Shown here: in pieces, positions 1 to 10,060 of the stretch
Layout of the letters: each line of letters opens with the position of its first letter
Position numbering within the stretch: position 1 is the first letter of the stretch
Source: Conoideocrella luteorostrata
Taxonomy: Eukaryota > Ascomycota > Sordariomycetes > Hypocreales > Clavicipitaceae
Direction: 5' to 3'
Length of the DNA: 64,000 nucleotides
NCBI GenBank assembly: GCA_032433595.1
Contig: JASWJB010000042.1
Coordinates: forward strand, 62,001 to 126,000
Made by a program: the position numbers and the translations under genes
Notes under the pieces: generated by a model
Told to the model about the DNA's origin: nothing
Databases searched by the model: none
The model's input: the letters and a program-made list of their open reading frames with translations, nothing else

Positions 1-676
1 CGCTCAAAAGGGTCGGCAAGTTCAGTACCCTTGCCAGCAACCTCCTCACTGCGCCCTCCGCCGCCCTCCAGATCGTGACCATGCTCGGTCTGGCCTACAG
101 CTCCGAGTACTTCAACGAAAGAGCCTTCCACTGCCTGGCCGGGGAGCTCTGGAACCTGCCGCTCTTCACGGCCCTCCTTGCGATCCCCAACGGCGGACGA
201 GAATGGGGCCGATACTCCATCATCACCCTCATATCGGGCTACCCCTACTTCCATCCCATTGTCAGCGCGTGGATCTCCGAGAACAGTTTCGACGTAAAAA
301 AGCGCGCTATCGCCGCAGCGACGTACAACGTCATTGTGCAAATGTTCGTATCTGACCAAGCCTACTCCCTGGAAAAATTGTTTCATTTGCGGTGAATTCG
401 TACTGATGGTCCAGCAGTGGAAGTCTTATCGGCAGTCAGCTGTATCGGTCGTGGGACTCGCCGTACTACAAGACCGGCAATAAGATCTGCATCTCGATAC
501 TGGCATTCGCGATAGTCACGCTGTTGCTGCAGCGCCAATTTCTGGCATACCTTAATAGGAAGAAGACAAGGCTGTGGGATGCTATGTCTTCGCAGGAGAG
601 AATCGCGTATCAGACTGACAAGGAAGCAAGAGAGATGGATGGCAACAAGCGCCTTGACTTTTTGTACGCTTATTGA
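1..676 (+). CDS. MFS transporter, anion:cation symporter (allantoate/Dal5-like) family, 3' end
   Basis: The reading frame is open to the left edge (first full codon at 3), so this is the C-terminal part of a carrier. The motif SSEYFNERAFHCL followed by ALLAIPNGGREWGRYS and PYFHPIVSAW is typical of the fungal anion:cation symporter branch of the major facilitator superfamily (allantoate, pantothenate, nicotinate type carriers). I infer an intron at 344-417 (GTTCGT...CAGCAG). Splicing it joins VIVQ-I to GSLIGSQLYR, the expected helix, and the frame then runs to TGA at 674-676 with a charged cytoplasmic tail. Substrate cannot be told from this fragment. Family assignment is firm; exact transport specificity is unknown. 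Confidence 0.85.
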
Positions 677-1737
677 GCCTTTGTTCTTTCGATGGCCGGG
701 GAAATCTTTACTCACCGTATCGTTTGCATCGTGTTTGTGTGGACTTGGAGCGCAGCGGATGTTTTTTTTTTAAAGCGACATAACTATAGCGATGATGAGA
801 TAATATTTCACGCAGTGTCGATTCAGAGAGATGCAGTTTTGACCTTGTGCGCGACGAACGTAACGTTCAGAAATATATTTCTAATACAGCAGAAATTCTC
901 TGGCAAGCCTGCAAGAGAGACTAGCTTGTCAGGTATCCTGCGTGAGTATGCCGAGATAACGTCCGTAACATCCCCAAGCCTTGCTATTCCTTCAAATCAC
1001 TGCGTATTTGTTGCCGTACTGAATGAAAATGCCAGTCATTCTCGCGGCCTGATGACTTGGTCCAGGTTTACTGACCGGTCGCTTTGCCAAGTATGCGCAA
1101 AAGAAGCTCTCTTCGACATGTCAGTCGGCGTAAACGGTAACGCAAATGAACAAGGGTCATTACTGATGTGGCCAGGACTTTAATGTGAGCTAGTCAAAGG
1201 GTCGCGGTGATTGCCAAGGAGGAGAGAGCAAAAATGTAGTGTTTGTCTGGGAGTTTGTTCGATATGTTCGTAGCGAGGGCTCAGCGAGACGTTGACTAGC
1301 CAATTCACCGTCCGGCGCTCTAGTTGCAGGCGTCGACAAGTCGAATAATAGTTCAGCGATGAAAGAGATATTGTGGTAGACAAGCGGCATAGTGGGCGAA
1401 CAGCGCTGGTGCTGTGTTGCGGTGGTTGCCTTGGGTTATTGGGTCGATTTTCACTTTGCAGGAGGCCGAACTAGATAGGCGTGTTGTTGGGTGCAATCCA
1501 TAAAAAAAGGAACGTCCCTGGTGATTACTCTTGGAAGGTTAGTTGGAGTTTTGGAACTGACTTTCATCCTTTCTTCAACTAATGGTTTAAATTGATGTTA
1601 CCATGTCGCATAATATCTGTGGGTACATGACGCTATCCCTTTAATCGACAAACTTCACGAGAAACGATGATCACAACGTTGTGGACAATGTTCTGATACT
1701 ATTTCGACGAGTTTCTCACCCGTCATGTATCCATAGC
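677..1737. other. Intergenic, no supported gene
   Basis: About 1.06 kb between the MFS gene and the 3' end of the first GMC oxidoreductase. An open frame at 692-1183 (+) has no recognisable domain, no signal peptide and fungal-untypical composition, so I do not call it. I see no repeat with another place in the window. Confidence 0.5.
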
Positions 1738-3663
1738 TCATTCAAGCTGACCCAAAATGACATCAGCTGCCTTCTCACTGACCAGGTACGTAGACACGGC
1801 CGTGAACGTCCCAGGAATCCGCGGGTACACTGATGCATCCACCACCCGCAGGCCCTTTACTCCACGAACCCGGAAACTAGAGTCCAGCACCGCCATCTTG
1901 TCGCCGTCGGGGCCAATCGGGCACGTGCAAGATGCGTGATGGCCCCATGCCGTGTCCAGGATGTACTGGTTGATGGCCTCCTTGCTGGTCACGTCTGGGC
2001 CGGGCAGCACCTCCTTTGTGGCAGTGTTCTTCGCCTGGCTGAGCGCATTTCTTGCCATAGCAATAGCCTCGGAGATGGCTTGAAGGTCGTGGCCGTAGTC
2101 CCCCGAGCCTGTGTCAAAGTAGTTGAAGACAATGTTGGGGACATCCAGAGGATCTGCCGACTGAAGCGTAATATGGCCGGCATTGTTTCGCGGGTGCGCC
2201 TTCAGAATGGCCCAGGTCCACGCATCGTGGTGGTCTGTGATATTGATGCTGTAGCCTGGAAAGTAGCCCCGGAAATTGACAGGGCCGCCAAAGATGAATG
2301 CGTCGTAGTCGGGGGACACGCTGGTCTTGTATAGCATGGCGGCGCCGAACCCGGCCGAGGCGTACGGTCCGCGGTCACCCCCGACGTTTTTCTCCCACCT
2401 GTCTCGGCATGGATCCGGCGCACCGTAGAAGCCAAAGGTGCATCCTTCGAGGGTGGTAAAGTTTGCGGGTGTGTTCGCTTGAACAGCAGTCTCATAGTGG
2501 TCCTGCAGATTGGTTCCCACGCCGGGCAAGTCCGCCACGAGGGGTATGTTGAACTTCTTGAGCTCATCTGCGGGCCCTATGCCCGACAGCTTCAGAATCT
2601 GGGGTGAGTTGTACGTGCCCCCCGCGACGATGACTTCCCGCGAGGCTCTCACCGTGCCCCTTTTGCCCTCGCCTGCATTCTTTGCTCGTGGACTAGCTCG
2701 GTACAGATATGCCCCGTCCAGGAACTCCACGCCCACGGCACGGGGCGGTAGCTGCTCCTTGTCGATGATGACTTTTGTGACATGGCAGCTGGTGCGTACG
2801 TCAAGGGGATACTTCTTGCTGCCGTCTGGGTTCTTCGCGTCCCGAACCGCCACGATGAACTCCCGCGGTCCGTTGCGAGCACCGCCCCTACTCGAAATGG
2901 GGATTTGGAAGTACCCGCCGTCGACATCGCGCTTTTTTGTATCATTGTTGGCATCGCCAGTCAGCAGAACCCCCAGGTCCCCCCCCGAAGCTGCGGCGCC
3001 TCCCAGAAGAAGATTCAGCAGCTGCGTGTCCTGAAAGGCGAGGTTTATCGGCGCCTGCTCAACATCCAGCCATCCGCTATAGCCATGGCCCGGTGCGTTG
3101 GGCTTCAAGTAGTCGTTCTTTTCCAGGCGTTGAAAGTACTTGCGCATGTTGGACGCAGACCAGGAGTTGTCGCCTGTCAAGTTCGCAATGTCGTCAAAGT
3201 CCGACATGTGCGGGTAGATGGCGATGAGGGCATTATGCGACGTGCAGCCGCCGAGGGTGTTCGCCCGAGGGTACAGAGTGCCTTTGATCTTGGATCCTGG
3301 CGGTGGATTCAAGCCCGTGTACTCCTTGCCATCGGAAGTCTCGTACGTGGCCTTGTAGTCCTGCGCCTGGCGCTTGTCATCTTCGTAATGGCGCACAAAG
3401 AAGTTCCACGCAAGCCTGTCGTCCTCGGACGCGAGCGCGGAAAACGCTGGGACCGTGTAGTTGAAGTTGTCTCCCTGGTCGCCGCCGGCTTCAATGAGCA
3501 GCGTCTTGTGGCCTGCCAAGGCGAGGCGTGCGGCAAGGGGGCCACCCCCGGCGCCAGAGCCGACAACTACGTATTCGTAACCATCGAGCTCTTCAGCTGC
3601 ATAGGTGCAAGCTGGAAGCAGCATCAATGTCGTCAAGATGCGACTGTAGTGCATTGTGAACAA
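1738..3663 (-). CDS. Secreted GMC (glucose-methanol-choline) FAD oxidoreductase
   Basis: A single-exon frame of 641 aa, the usual length for a fungal GMC enzyme. An N-terminal hydrophobic stretch (residues 1-22) looks like a signal peptide, suggesting secretion. A second Met at residue 4 is an alternative start. The Rossmann FAD motif VVVGSGAGGGPLAARLA lies at about 32-48, with the ribose-binding Glu of IEAGG near 58. GPRE and EVIVAGGTYNSPQILKLSGIGP (given here in part) are the GMC signatures. The catalytic region WGHHASCTCPIG sits near residues 573-584. The place of the second active-site His/Asn reads PGTFTAV, so Phe replaces it. I believe this occurs across a clade of fungal GMC oxidases, so it need not mean inactivity. 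Substrate is unknown (alcohol or sugar). Confidence 0.93.
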   Translation of the reverse strand: MFTMHYSRILTTLMLLPACTYAAEELDGYEYVVVGSGAGGGPLAARLALAGHKTLLIEAGGDQGDNFNYTVPAFSALASEDDRLAWNFFVRHYEDDKRQAQDYKATYETSDGKEYTGLNPPPGSKIKGTLYPRANTLGGCTSHNALIAIYPHMSDFDDIANLTGDNSWSASNMRKYFQRLEKNDYLKPNAPGHGYSGWLDVEQAPINLAFQDTQLLNLLLGGAAASGGDLGVLLTGDANNDTKKRDVDGGYFQIPISSRGGARNGPREFIVAVRDAKNPDGSKKYPLDVRTSCHVTKVIIDKEQLPPRAVGVEFLDGAYLYRASPRAKNAGEGKRGTVRASREVIVAGGTYNSPQILKLSGIGPADELKKFNIPLVADLPGVGTNLQDHYETAVQANTPANFTTLEGCTFGFYGAPDPCRDRWEKNVGGDRGPYASAGFGAAMLYKTSVSPDYDAFIFGGPVNFRGYFPGYSINITDHHDAWTWAILKAHPRNNAGHITLQSADPLDVPNIVFNYFDTGSGDYGHDLQAISEAIAMARNALSQAKNTATKEVLPGPDVTSKEAINQYILDTAWGHHASCTCPIGPDGDKMAVLDSSFRVRGVKGLRVVDASVYPRIPGTFTAVSTYLVSEKAADVILGQLE

Positions 3664-4706
3664 GGGTGATGTGTGTGCGAGTAATTACATCTCTTACCTT
3701 TGCTGTATTGCTATCTGGCCGCATTCCGAAAGGATCCTTCTTATAAGGTCCGCTTACAAGTTCTGTTATAGTAGCTCAACGTAAAAGCCTGGTTTGGGGC
3801 AACAACTCTGGCTCTTACTTCCTTACTAGAGTAGCACTGCAAGGATGTCATAGCAAAGCAGCCGTTGAGCTTACCCGCTTGAACCCACCCAAAGTGGTCG
3901 CCAAAACCCAACAAACTATATTTAACATACGGCGACTGGTTACTCTGCCACACCCTCCCAAAATATGGAGTATGCCTCGGGCCATGTGGGTTACATAACA
4001 AAGGATCGTGGTTCAGGGGGGCTTATTGTGCCTGGCATGGCCGGCATTCCAGCGCGATCCAAAGGCCACTTAAGTTTGGTCATCGGACTGGCCCTGCCCG
4101 TTTAGAGATTCTGCATGTCCTATGGTGTCATTTGGTGTGCATATGGCGGGGTCGGAATTTTCGCAGCGTAATGTTTTGTTGTGTGCATGATGATGGCATC
4201 AGTTCGAGGATAGTCGCTGTCTGACTGTGAGGAAAGAAACTTGCGGGAATTCTTGGCAATTCTGGTGCAGTGACACAGTCATGTAGGATCGGACCGCGGC
4301 GACTTGGCACTACATTTTCTCAGACATAGGCTTCGGTTTCTAGAAGCTAATTTACGCATCTGTTTGTGTAGGTAGTTGAGTATGGCTAGAACAGGATCTA
4401 GCCACCCGAGTACGCCTCAATAAGCAACTGTACACTTACGTCCGCCTACGCTTAATCGGGACATCATGCGAAATACTGTTCTCATTGTCCCCCCAAATTC
4501 AGGAAAATGCACCAGTCGCCAATAAGTGGAAGTCATTATGGTGGTTAGAACGTCATTTATTCTCCAAGATTATTTATCATGGAGTGTCTAGATTTATACT
4601 GCGAGAAATTCTGTTCTACAAGTACTTATATACGATTTCATGGAGTGAAATCTCAATTCCATTTTGCCATATATCTCATCTCTCGGTCTCAGTCAACTCC
4701 ATCAAA
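3664..4706. other. Intergenic, promoter side of GMC gene 1
   Basis: About 1 kb between two minus-strand genes. The part next to 3663 should hold the promoter of the GMC gene, and a CTTATAAGG TATA-like element sits near 3740. Short frames here have no domain features and I reject them. Confidence 0.5.
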
Positions 4707-5213
4707 CTATGAGTATGCCTTGATTCCTCTCGCAAACCCGTCATTGATGAGACCAACCAATTGATCACCAACTGGCGCGATCTCCCCGGGCAACTTCTCA
4801 ACGACAGCGTCACTGAAATCCTTGGCTGACGTCTGCAGATCCTTGACTAAGGAAACAACAATAGAGCTGGCGCCTATCTTGTCAAAGTCTGGCTTCTTGC
4901 TGATGAGCGTGGTTATCGTTTCGTTGGAGTCTCGAGCAAGTCCGGCGGTGGAGCCAGCAAGCGCCAGAGAGTCTTTGAAGACCAGAGGCGGAGTGCTGCG
5001 TGCCTGGGTGGTTCCGGCATTGAGATCACTCTTTAGTTTATTCGAATTGCCGAGGATGCCGGATAGAGCATCATCGTTTCCGTGGAAGGCTGTGAGACTC
5101 TGGTTGAGGGCTCTAATATCGGTCGTGATTGTTGCCAGAATGCCTGGGATACCGCCATTCTGAGCGAGAGCCGGTAGGGCGAACAAGGCCGAGAGGAGGA
5201 CTTTGCTTAACAT
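4707..5213 (-). CDS. HsbA-like hydrophobic surface-binding / cell-wall galactomannoprotein-type secreted protein
   Basis: A 168-aa single-exon protein. MLSKVLLSALFALPALAQ is a clear signal peptide, with probable cleavage after ALA at about residue 17. The rest is a soluble, cysteine-free, helix-rich Ala/Leu/Ser/Asp pattern (DIRALNQSLTAF, KDLQTSAKDFSDAVVEKLP) matching the HsbA family. Members are secreted or wall-bound proteins of about 160-190 aa that adsorb to hydrophobic surfaces. In insect- and plant-associated fungi they help enzymes or hyphae attach to cuticle-like surfaces. The gene lies between two GMC oxidoreductases, in divergent orientation to the second. Family call is from pattern recognition; the role is family knowledge. 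Confidence 0.85.
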   Translation of the reverse strand: MLSKVLLSALFALPALAQNGGIPGILATITTDIRALNQSLTAFHGNDDALSGILGNSNKLKSDLNAGTTQARSTPPLVFKDSLALAGSTAGLARDSNETITTLISKKPDFDKIGASSIVVSLVKDLQTSAKDFSDAVVEKLPGEIAPVGDQLVGLINDGFARGIKAYS

Positions 5214-5896
5214 GTTGCTTGGTAGTCGGTCTAGTAGGCGCTAGCACTTCGGTAACGGATTCAATGGACTTTGTCTTGCAGAGTGGACAAATACAAGAAG
5301 TAAGAGCCAAGAGCAGGCTTATGCACTGAGCAGTGGTCAGTCTGTGGCGCTCTTTATACCAGCCCGGGCGTTTCTTCAGCTGTTAGCAGTAGCTGCCATG
5401 TCGCCTAGGCTGGACGTGATTTCCATGGCCCATTCATGCGGATTTCCCCCTGACAGAGGCAAGGATGGCCTGCAGCACGGGTTCTGCAGAGTGGTTTCTA
5501 CCTTGTGATGGCTCGTGTTTGACCATCAGTTGCCTATTCTGGGAGAGCCCACGGGGATAATAGAAAGTGTGGGGATTCCGAGATAAGGGACGAAATGCCA
5601 TCGAATGCGACGCTAGGTCTCACGCTATTGGACAGACCACACCCGGCACATGTGGTTTCCTTGTGACTGTTGGAATCGGAATGGCATCAAACTCCAACGG
5701 TCGCGAAGCCACGATCACAATGTCTTGCGCGGGGATCTAGATGAAAACGGGCTGAGAATATGTTGTTGGAGCGAAAGAAATATGCATCTCGCGGGACACT
5801 AAATAGGGTCGTCGTCGTGTGTGCAGACAGCCCAGCCTGGCTCAGGATGCTCGAGTCTCTGTTTGCATCGCCCCGACAGTGCTGCCACTGAGCACG
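5214..5896. promoter_or_regulatory. Divergent intergenic region between HsbA-like and GMC gene 2
   Basis: This 683-bp gap must hold the promoters of both divergent genes. A CTTTATACC TATA-like element (about 5350, read toward the HsbA-like gene) and a CTAAATAGG element near 5800 on the GMC side are visible. I cannot assign regulator sites. Confidence 0.45.
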
Positions 5897-7994
5897 ATGC
5901 GCAAACAATTGACTTGTCTGGCTACATTGGCAGCACATTTGCGCGGGATCAGCAACAAAAGCGCCAACGAATTTGACTATGTGGTTGTTGGAGGCGGCAC
6001 TGCCGGTGCGACCGTGGCAACTCGGCTTGCGGAGAAGTCGTTCACGGTGGCATTGATAGAGGCCGGGACGTACTACGAGAACAGCTCCATGGCGTCAATT
6101 CCACTTGCAGATGTGTTTCCCGTTGGGTCTGATCCCAGATCCCGCTCCGACATTGACTGGGGGTTCGTGGCCAGAGGACAGCCGGGCGCAAACTTCCGGG
6201 ATATTCATTTTGCGCGGGGGAAATGCTTGGGTGGCTCGTGCGACGCCTTTGAAACACCCGCCTGAACTCTTTGCCGGGCTAACTTGCTATTCTAGATCCG
6301 CACTCAATTTCATGATCTATCAAAGGTGAGCTTTGCTTCCTGGCCTGGCCTACAGACTGACCAGCCTCAATTCTGACAACCATCGCAGACCTACAAAGGA
6401 ATCCCTGCAGCAGTGGGCAGATGTGGTCAATGACTCAAGCTATACGTTTGACCAAGTTCTTCCGTACTTCAAAAAGAGCGTTCAATTCGCACCTGGTGAT
6501 TCATCCAAGCGCTACGAGAATGCGACTGTCAAGTATGACGCAGCGGCATTTGACCCTAAAGGCGGGCCGCTCCAGGTCACATACGCCAATCATGGAATGA
6601 CTTTTTCGACTTGGATGAAGCTGGGTTTGGAGGCAGTAGGAATCAAGGAAACAGCAGATTTCAACTCTGGCTCTTTGCTGGGAGCTCAATACTGCTCATC
6701 AACCATTCGCCCCGACGACCAGAGCAGAAGCAGCTTGGAATCCAGCTTCCTTGCAGCAAAGCCTAAAGCTCTTCAACTGTACACCAGGACTTTAGCTAAG
6801 AAAGTGTTGTTCGACAAGAACAAGCGCGCCATCGGAGTGGAAGTGACGGATGCCAAGGGCGTTACATCACAGATTATGTCGTCCAGAGAAGTCATCCTCT
6901 CAGCCGGCGCATTCCAGTCGCCTCAATTACTGATGGTTTCTGGAATCGGCCCAGCCGCGGTTCTCAACCAGTTCGAAATCCCTGTCATATCGGACCTTCC
7001 TGGGGTTGGCCAGAACATGTGGGATCACCCTTTTTTTGCGGTGTCCCACAAAGTTGACTTCCCGACGTTGACGCAAGTGGCCAATGATTTTGAGGTGCTT
7101 GCACAGAAGTTGGACGAATATACCAGCAACCATACCGGATTGCTGACGAGCCCAGTAGCCGATTTCCTGGGCTGGGAGAAGATCCCGAATGATTTGCGAG
7201 CCAACTTCACGGCCGATACAAAGCAGGCGCTTGCCGCACTCTCGGCTGATTGGCCCGAAGCAGAGGTAGCATTCCCTTCTATAAGTTGTGACGTGCGCAG
7301 AGATGACCAATGTTGACGGACGGCATGTTATAGTATATCTCAGGCGCGGGTTACATCGGCAACGCCTCAAACCTGATGCAGCAACCCCAGGATGGCGCTC
7401 AATACGCATCTATCCTCGGCGTTTTAATCGCGCCGACGTCAAGGGGCAACGTGACGATAAAGTCGGCTGATGTATCTGATCTACCGATCATAAACCCCAA
7501 CTGGCTTGCCACCGAAACCGACCGTCAAGTCGCCGTTGCAATCTTTCGCCGCCTCAGGGAGACATTCAATAGTAAACCAATGGCTTCCGTTATTCTCGGC
7601 AACGAGTACTATCCTGGATTGAATGTCCAAACGGATGACCAGATTTTAGAGTTCATCAAGAACAATATCATGACCCTATGGCACCCTGCTGGAACTTGCA
7701 AGATGGGCAGCTCTGATGACCCAATGGCTGTTGTTGACAGCCAGGCTCGGGTTCGGAATATTTCCGGGTTGAGAGTCGTGGATGCCAGTGCTTTCCCCTT
7801 TCTGCCGCCGGGGCATCCGCAATCAACTGTCTGTAAGTAAAAATGAAACTACATCACCTGTATTGCATCTGAGTTTGGGGTCCCTATGTTAACTTTTCGT
7901 AGATATGTTGGCGGAAAAAATAGCTGATACTATCCTGCAACCCCTCCTTAATTTGAGCTACAAGTGTAGTGAGGAAATAGTACGATACGTATAG
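5897..7994 (+). CDS. GMC FAD oxidoreductase, five exons
   Basis: Inferred exons are 5897-6237, 6296-6325, 6389-7265, 7334-7832 and 7903-7994. All introns (58-70 nt) are GT-AG and keep phase, giving 612 aa. An in-frame ATG at 5819 is possible, but 5897 gives a short signal-like N-terminus (MRKQLTCLATLAAHLRG). The FAD motif VVVGGGTAGATVATRLAE lies near residue 31-48 and IEAG near 57. The tiny second exon restores the conserved SSALNFMIYQRP segment. The second GMC signature is AGAFQSPQLLMVSGIGP. The active site has both expected histidines, in TLWHPAGTCKMG and in PPGHPQSTVYMLAE; the latter is completed only by splicing the last intron. The sequence style resembles GMC dehydrogenases/oxidases found near secondary-metabolism genes. 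Substrate unknown. It ends 131 bp from the convergent NmrA-like gene. Confidence 0.9.
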
Positions 7995-8125
7995 TACATG
8001 AAGCCGAATTCTGCAAGATTCCCTTGCTACTATTGCAATCACCGCGAGGAATCGATAACAAATCCGTGTCTTGGTTGTGTAATAGAAGCTGTGCAATGAA
8101 AAACAGCTACACCCCTCACCCCCCC

Positions 8126-9396
8126 CTATTTCCAGGTTTGCGTAATAAAAGTTTCCATGCTGGTAAACTTGTAATCAGGCAAAAGCTTATTCCACTCGTC
8201 GGTGACAGCAAATGCGCCTTTGGCCACAGCGGTCAAGATGCCGATCCATCCGGGCTTACTCCACGCCTCCCTCTGATCTTCGGGAATAGAAGGATGCTGA
8301 ACCAAGGGAAGCTTGGCATTGAGAACTCCATTGTCGAGGTCCGATTGCTCCACCAGCTCGAGCTGTACCGGTTTGCCTGTACCGAAGACAGAGTCAATAC
8401 GTGTTTCTTAGGGACTTGACGGTCAAGCTGCCAGGGGGGCATTCCATTTACCTCGGATCTTCTCGACCATCTGCTGGAGCTGCCTGGGACTGATCTGTTG
8501 TCCACGGATACCACCAACTTCTGGCCACTCCCCTTCGTACTCTATAGCATGCTTGACTACAGCGGCGATGTCCGACACCGTGGTCATCGTCACCATGTCA
8601 TCTTCATGTCCCTTTACACCCACAATGCGCAGCTCGTCCAACTGCCACACCGTTGGCATGGGCGGGACGTGCTTCGCCAGCTTGTGCGGATATCCAGCGT
8701 AGTCCATGAACATGCCAGGCTGAAAGAAACAATACTCGATGACCTAAGACGTGTCAGCAGTCAAGTAGGCAAGAAAACCGGTAAATGCCTCGTACCTTTT
8801 TGTCTTTGTTCATCTCGCGCAGGTACGACTGCATGTCGAGCTTGCCCTGATACCAGGGAACACTATCAATTATACTGTAGAGCTGCTGGCTCCTTTGGTG
8901 AACGGTTAGCCCGATGATTGCCATGTCTTGGATACCTTGTCGACGCGGGAACTTACATGGTCCATTCGCTCGGCGCAAAGCGCTTCACGCCTGCCTCAAC
9001 GGCCGCATCGACTAAGAGCCTCGCAGATTCGTTGCCGGGGTCGTTATGGACGACAATGAAATTGAGGACGACCTCGACGTCTCCAAAGAGCTTGACAAGC
9101 TGTGCCTTGTCTTTGAAGGTTGTCTGCACCCAGTGGACACCGCGCTGCTGGGGGAACTGCGTAGGATCCTGTGCTGTATATCAGACAAACGTCCAATCTT
9201 GCCGCGAATGTATTGGATTCTTACCTTCCTGCACAAAGCTACAACTTCATGCTTATGATCTTCAACGAGCTTGTCGATGACCTCGAGCGCCAGCCCTTAC
9301 CATACATCATATTAGTCAAGTTGATGCAGCTAGGGAAAATCGGCGTGCCGTATCTTTCTTACCCGAGTTGGCACCTGCGACTGCTACCTTGACCAT
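8126..9396 (-). CDS. NmrA-like / isoflavone-reductase-like NAD(P)-binding protein, six exons
   Basis: Inferred exons (minus strand) are 9396-9363, 9295-9225, 9168-8957, 8892-8796, 8743-8452 and 8376-8126, all with GT-AG introns, giving 318 aa. The start MVKVAVAGANSG is the dinucleotide-binding G-x-x-G type loop of the NmrA/isoflavone reductase branch of atypical short-chain dehydrogenases. It is followed by VVALCRKD, VVLNFIVVHND and VKRFAPSEWTM, all characteristic. The C-terminal half (IIDSVPWYQGKLDM, EYCFFQPGMFMDYAGYP) is the substrate-binding side. Members either reduce small molecules or act as redox-sensing regulators without catalysis, and I cannot tell which applies. The acceptor of exon 4 is uncertain by 3 nt. 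The gene is tail-to-tail with GMC gene 2 and may belong to the same small metabolic group. Confidence 0.88.
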
Positions 9397-9711
9397 TGTA
9401 TGATACTCTTGTTTTTAATTGGGAGGTGACTATCTGAAAGAGATTGATGGGAAGGTGTAGGGAGTAGTGACGAGAAGTGTTGGAGCTTGAACGGGCGATC
9501 ATGCTCGTTTTATAATCAACAGTTGCGTGGATCTATTTATTCGCCTAACCATACCGTCCAATTTGTCTTAATAATCGAGACAAGAAACCCTATGCGCTGC
9601 GTAATCAATACTGCGTAAAGACTCGTACTTTAGTAAGGCACGGTCCGCTGTACCAGCGTTATGTGATATCACGTAACCGTTAGTGGATGGTTTTATGCTC
9701 AAGTGCTGATC

Positions 9712-10060
9712 CTACCCAGCCCCCCACCCACTACGGAGTACATAGTCCCACAACCCCTCCACTAAAGATCTGGCTCTCGACTGCTGTACCAAAAGATGGC
9801 AATGCGGGTAGGATCTGACCAAGCAATGCCCTCGCATATGAGGCCGCCATTGCTGCTGCATACGGCTGTCAGTCTTTGTTTTTGTGTTGATCACCGTAAT
9901 CGCACACATCTCGGATGACGCCGACAGGAATATGGTTCATGATTCCCGGCTGGAAGGAAGCGCCGTCAACGTAGAAACACCGCACATGCAAGAAGGCCGA
10001 ACCTTCAATCAGACGCACCGTGCTATCTTGCTTGCGCTTGGAGACTGAGAGCGTACTCAT
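9712..10060 (-). pseudogene. Nucleoside-phosphorylase-like (PNP_UDP) domain remnant of an NLR-type gene
   Basis: Read on the minus strand, the frame carries MNHIPVGVIRDVCDYGDQHKNKD, then a TGA where the family has Trp, then QPYAAAMAASYARALLGQ. The conserved fungal block is [21 protein letters not shown](K/E)[12 protein letters not shown], and the same block is present intact near 41.7-41.8 kb in this window. Only the last part of the PNP domain is left, with no upstream domain and no downstream NACHT or ankyrin part. The in-frame stop and missing partners mark it as a relic. Confidence 0.8.

Noticed and set aside
692..1183. 163-aa frame after the MFS gene
   Set aside because: No domain, no signal peptide, no splice partners; likely random.
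2510..3669. Long plus-strand frames (up to 295 aa) opposite GMC gene 1
   Set aside because: They are antisense to a clear GMC enzyme; their length follows from GC-rich codon structure on the other strand and they contain no domain.
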